This document shows positions 60,839 through 64,000 of a DNA stretch of 64,000 nucleotides, piece by piece; position 1 is the stretch's first letter; each line of letters begins with the position of its first letter. The notes under the pieces were generated by a model, which was given only the letters and a program-made list of their open reading frames with translations, had not been told where the DNA came from and made no database searches. This DNA is from Epichloe hybrida (Eukaryota; Ascomycota; Sordariomycetes; Hypocreales; Clavicipitaceae). The stretch spans positions 372,001 through 436,000 of the forward strand of contig JAFEKR010000029.1 in NCBI GenBank assembly GCA_019022495.1, in the 5' to 3' direction. A program made the translations under genes and the position numbers.

Positions 60839-61379
60839 TCTGAAATTTGCAGTCAAGTTGAGTGAGATTGGAGAAAGCAGTTGACTTTGGCCGGAAACTT
60901 GTCAAATGATGAGGTGTGTGTTCATCTGGTCATAAATCGCAGCCATGGTCACATATATAGCGTTGCTGCAGATCCGATTTTCCGCGTCACATTAACCTGA
61001 TGACGTTCAATTCGAATTGACCCCGATTTGATCCCGATCAAAGTGGCCCGAATGGCTTAAAAATCCCGGGCGTTTTTTCCGTCCAGTCTCCAGCGCGGGC
61101 CGGTTGGTGCAGTGGTCTGGTCATGATGATGTCAGACGCTAGCGATCCCGTGTCGATGATCATTGATGACACACTTAGACATGACGAGGCGCGAAGATGA
61201 TGATGATGATGTATTGGCTTTTGCCAGCACTCGACCACGTCATGATGCGACGCTGCATTGCTTGGAACTCGTTTCGGAACAGTCTTCCATCCAAACCTTT
61301 TTCATCCAAACCAAGCCGTGCATTCTGGCCGTCCAGCCGTCATCGAATCTGCCGGGTGAAGTAGTACTAAAAAGATGAG
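60839..61379. promoter_or_regulatory. Upstream region of the SDR gene
   Basis: About 540 bp of normal composition. A TATATA-like box (about 60951-60959) is about 115 bp from the ATG, and a GAT microsatellite lies at 61196-61211. The AT-rich block starts near 61,380. Confidence 0.5.
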
Positions 61380-64000
61380 GTGGATATTAATAGTTGTATT
61401 CCTTAGTACTCTAGCTAGTATTATTGAGCTGGTAACAAACACCTATAATAAGTTATTATTCAAGTGGTATAGATTTATAATAGGGTTAGTGCTAAATTAA
61501 TACACATAGAAGTAACTGTAAGGGGGTTTGTTACGTGCTAGAATTCACAATTAGCCTGTCACCTCGGGATGTGGCCTGCACGTGACCTAGAGCCCCTCTA
61601 GTTAAATGAAAAAGAACAACTTGTTGGATTCATAGGGTATTGAATTTAATGTGTAATACAGTCGTGAGCCCGAAGAATAGTATTGTTATTGATTATCTAT
61701 TCTAGGCTGCGTTATCTGTTGTCATGATTAATTAAGTTATTAGAAAAGAGAGGTAAAAAGCTAGAAGTTATAATATATAAAGGGAAAAGGGGTTACGCGT
61801 TTATATCCCTATATTTCCTAGCTAATTAACATACTAGGTTATAGGTTACGTGTGGGGTCTGCGCGCGGCCTAAGCTTCTGCTAGGTTATTACAGCTATAA
61901 CGCGTAATTAATATTACCTTTATTCTAATACTAGAACTTCTCTCTTTTAACATAATTATTAACACATAATATTAATTATAGAAAAGACAAATTAAGAATA
62001 TAATTAATAGGGGATATAAGAAAAAGAACTTATAGCCTATCTAGGCGTATAGTTGCTAATAAAAGGGAAATAATAATCTTGCTTAGCTTATAAGCCTGTG
62101 TAAGGATAAGTAAGTCCTTCTAAATCCCTTCTTTTCCTTAAAATAATATATATACTATACCTTAGCGCGTATATAATATCTTTCTCCTCCTTAGTAATAC
62201 CTTTATTCTCCTACACACTACTATTATTTTCTATGGTTTACTAGGAGGGCCTAGTAGGCTAGCGTGGTTATAGCTATTAGGGATATTAACTATAGGGGTA
62301 TAGATCCCCTGTGTATTACTATCTTATCCCTGTGGCTATTCTCCTAGAGAATTACCTTTTTCTCTTACTACATGTGTGTTACGCATAGGTAACCTATCCC
62401 TCTATCTAGATAGTTATCTAGTTAGTTAAGATAAAGCTCTTAAGGGCCTTATTAGGTAATGCCTTTATAAAGGTATTAGCTAGGTTATCCTCCCTATTAA
62501 TCTATTAGATCTTGTAAAGTTCTTGGTGTTTATATAACTATTAAAGGGCTATAATATTAATTATTAGGTGTTTCTCCTTTATTATACTAAGCTTAATAAG
62601 GCATTTATATAAGGAGTATGAATTTATATATATAATAACTAGGATCTTTAGGAGCTTTAGTTAGTTAGTAACTAAGTTTAGGGTGGTTATAATTATATAA
62701 GCTATATTAATACTAGCTACTATGCTATAGACTTCTAAGGTAAGCATGCTTTACGTAACTCTCTTGCTCTTTATTAAGCTAAAGTGTATAATATTACCTT
62801 TAATTATAAACTTGCTATTAGTGTAGTCTTTATTTACTAGGATAAGTATATATCCTAGTTATAAGGATAGGTCCTAGTTATTAGCAAAGGATTTATTTAT
62901 AAAGATAAAGAGCTTTGCCTTCTTAAGGTTAATTAGGATAAACATTAGACCTCTCTCTAGGTAATCTATCTACTACTTTAGGTAGTAATTAAGGTCTTTT
63001 ACATTCTCTAGGGTTAGCTCCTAGTGTTATGTAATAATAGATAAGTTAAAGCAAGCCTCTAGTTAGTAGATTAAGGTAATATAAGTGCCTTAGGCCCTCT
63101 ACTTAATATATTTACGCTTTAAGTTAGTTATTAGAACTAACTTTAACTTATTACTCTGCCCTTTCTACTAGATCTTAATAGTATTATTCTCTAGTAAGAT
63201 AATACTACTATTAAATATAAGAGGGTAGTCCTAAGTTAGGAATTGCTTTAGCTTTATATTAAAGCTTACTATAGTAAGCTAGGTCTTTTCCTTCTTAGAG
63301 AACTTCTTATCTAAGAGGCTAATTATATTATTAGTTTATATTCTAATATAGGTAAAGTTAGGGCTTTCCTTTATAGTTATAAGCAGGTAGGGATTATATA
63401 TAAAGGTTTCTATCTAGAGGTTCTCTCTATAATACTTGTAATATATAACCTACTAGTATATTCCTACCTTTGCGAGCTTATAGAGGGGTTTTATAACCCT
63501 TAAGATTATACTAGGCAGGTAAAGATGCTATATCTGAATTAGCAAGCGCGCTAGGATTAGCCGCTCTAGTAATATATAGGCCTGTATATAAGCCTAATAG
63601 ATATCTCTTAGCTAGATAAGGAATTTCCTTAATCTTACAGATAAGGCTATTATAAGGATAAGACGTTAGCTTACATGTTAAATTATTAGGGCCTATATAA
63701 GAATAGCCTATTTCCCTTTATTCTTATACCCTTAGATTATAAGGCGTGACTTTTTATAGGGTTTTATTATCTTACCCTTAATCTTATTAATAATCCGGGA
63801 ATTAAAGATTTGAATTCTACTATATTCTTCCTTATTAAATATAATAAATTTAAATACACCTTACTTAATTAGAGCGTTAATCTCTGCTTTTATTAATAGC
63901 TTAAAAGGTTTGCTAGGGGTCTTAATAATTCCTTCCTTATATAGCTTAATTATAAGAGCTAGGTTACTATGTTCTTTTGCTAATAGGAAGGTATTAGTAC
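61380..64000 (-). mobile_element. Second RIP-mutated Ty1/copia-type retroelement, extends beyond the window
   Basis: AT-rich block with stops in all frames. Read on the minus strand, about 62,440-62,800 still resembles the copia RNase H end: SLYKCLIKLSIIKEKHL and NREDNLANTFIKALPNKALK parallel the usual SLYECLVKLGTTKEKRL and NGEDNPADAFTKA pattern. This places the element's 3' end to the left and its RT, integrase and gag to the right or beyond the edge. A TGTTACGTGC at 61529 could be the outer start of its 3' LTR, but no second LTR is in view, so this is unproven. It is not an obvious copy of the first element: the LTR-like ends differ. Confidence 0.7.

Overview
The window is nuclear DNA from a filamentous ascomycete, most likely a sordariomycete of the Hypocreales type. 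This is inferred from four things: short GT-AG introns (about 50-120 bp) in most genes, compact spacing, a fungal gene set (Zn2Cys6 regulator, GH3 and GH55 glycosidases, FAR-17a-like membrane protein, cysteine-rich secreted protein), and two AT-rich blocks whose mutation pattern is that of repeat-induced point mutation (RIP). I saw no bacterial-style operons, no CRISPR array, and no rRNA or tRNA gene.

Layout. About 1-53,400 is ordinary gene-rich chromosome arm. In order it holds NAR1 (cut by the window edge), an Iec1-like zinc-finger protein, DAHP synthase, a Zn2Cys6 transcription factor, a WD40-cyclophilin (PPWD1 type), a FAR-17a/AIG1-like membrane protein, an FMN 2-hydroxyacid dehydrogenase, the GINS subunit SLD5, a small secreted Cys-rich protein, UTP18, a GH3 beta-glucosidase, a NAT9-like acetyltransferase, mitochondrial methionyl-tRNA synthetase, an NTF2-fold protein, a farnesyl/geranylgeranyl-transferase alpha subunit, a ManC-like mannose-1-phosphate guanylyltransferase, a Ulp2-type SUMO protease, RRP9, proteasome beta-4 (PRE1), the DEAD-box helicase DED1, a disrupted PMC-type calcium ATPase, and a GH55 exo-beta-1,3-glucanase. 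Several neighbours are divergent and share short promoters: PPWD1/FAR-17a, FMN dehydrogenase/SLD5, UTP18/GH3, MetRS/NTF2 and RRP9/PRE1.

About 54,000-64,000 is repeat-dominated. A complete 5.4-kb Ty1/copia LTR element (two 220-bp LTRs, 5-bp target duplication) is heavily C-to-T/G-to-A mutated. A 2-kb unmutated island with one short-chain dehydrogenase gene follows. A second RIP-mutated copia-type element then runs off the right edge.

The genes are mostly independent housekeeping functions: ribosome biogenesis (UTP18, RRP9), translation (MetRS, DED1), replication (SLD5), SUMO and proteasome pathways, prenylation, aromatic amino acids and Fe-S assembly. They do not form a metabolic cluster. I found no convincing new multi-gene system. 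The most unusual observations are gene-structure anomalies: a calcium ATPase with three separate frame breaks, a GH3 gene whose two introns are separated by one nucleotide, and a regulator whose conserved 33-bp mini-exon carries an in-frame TAG.
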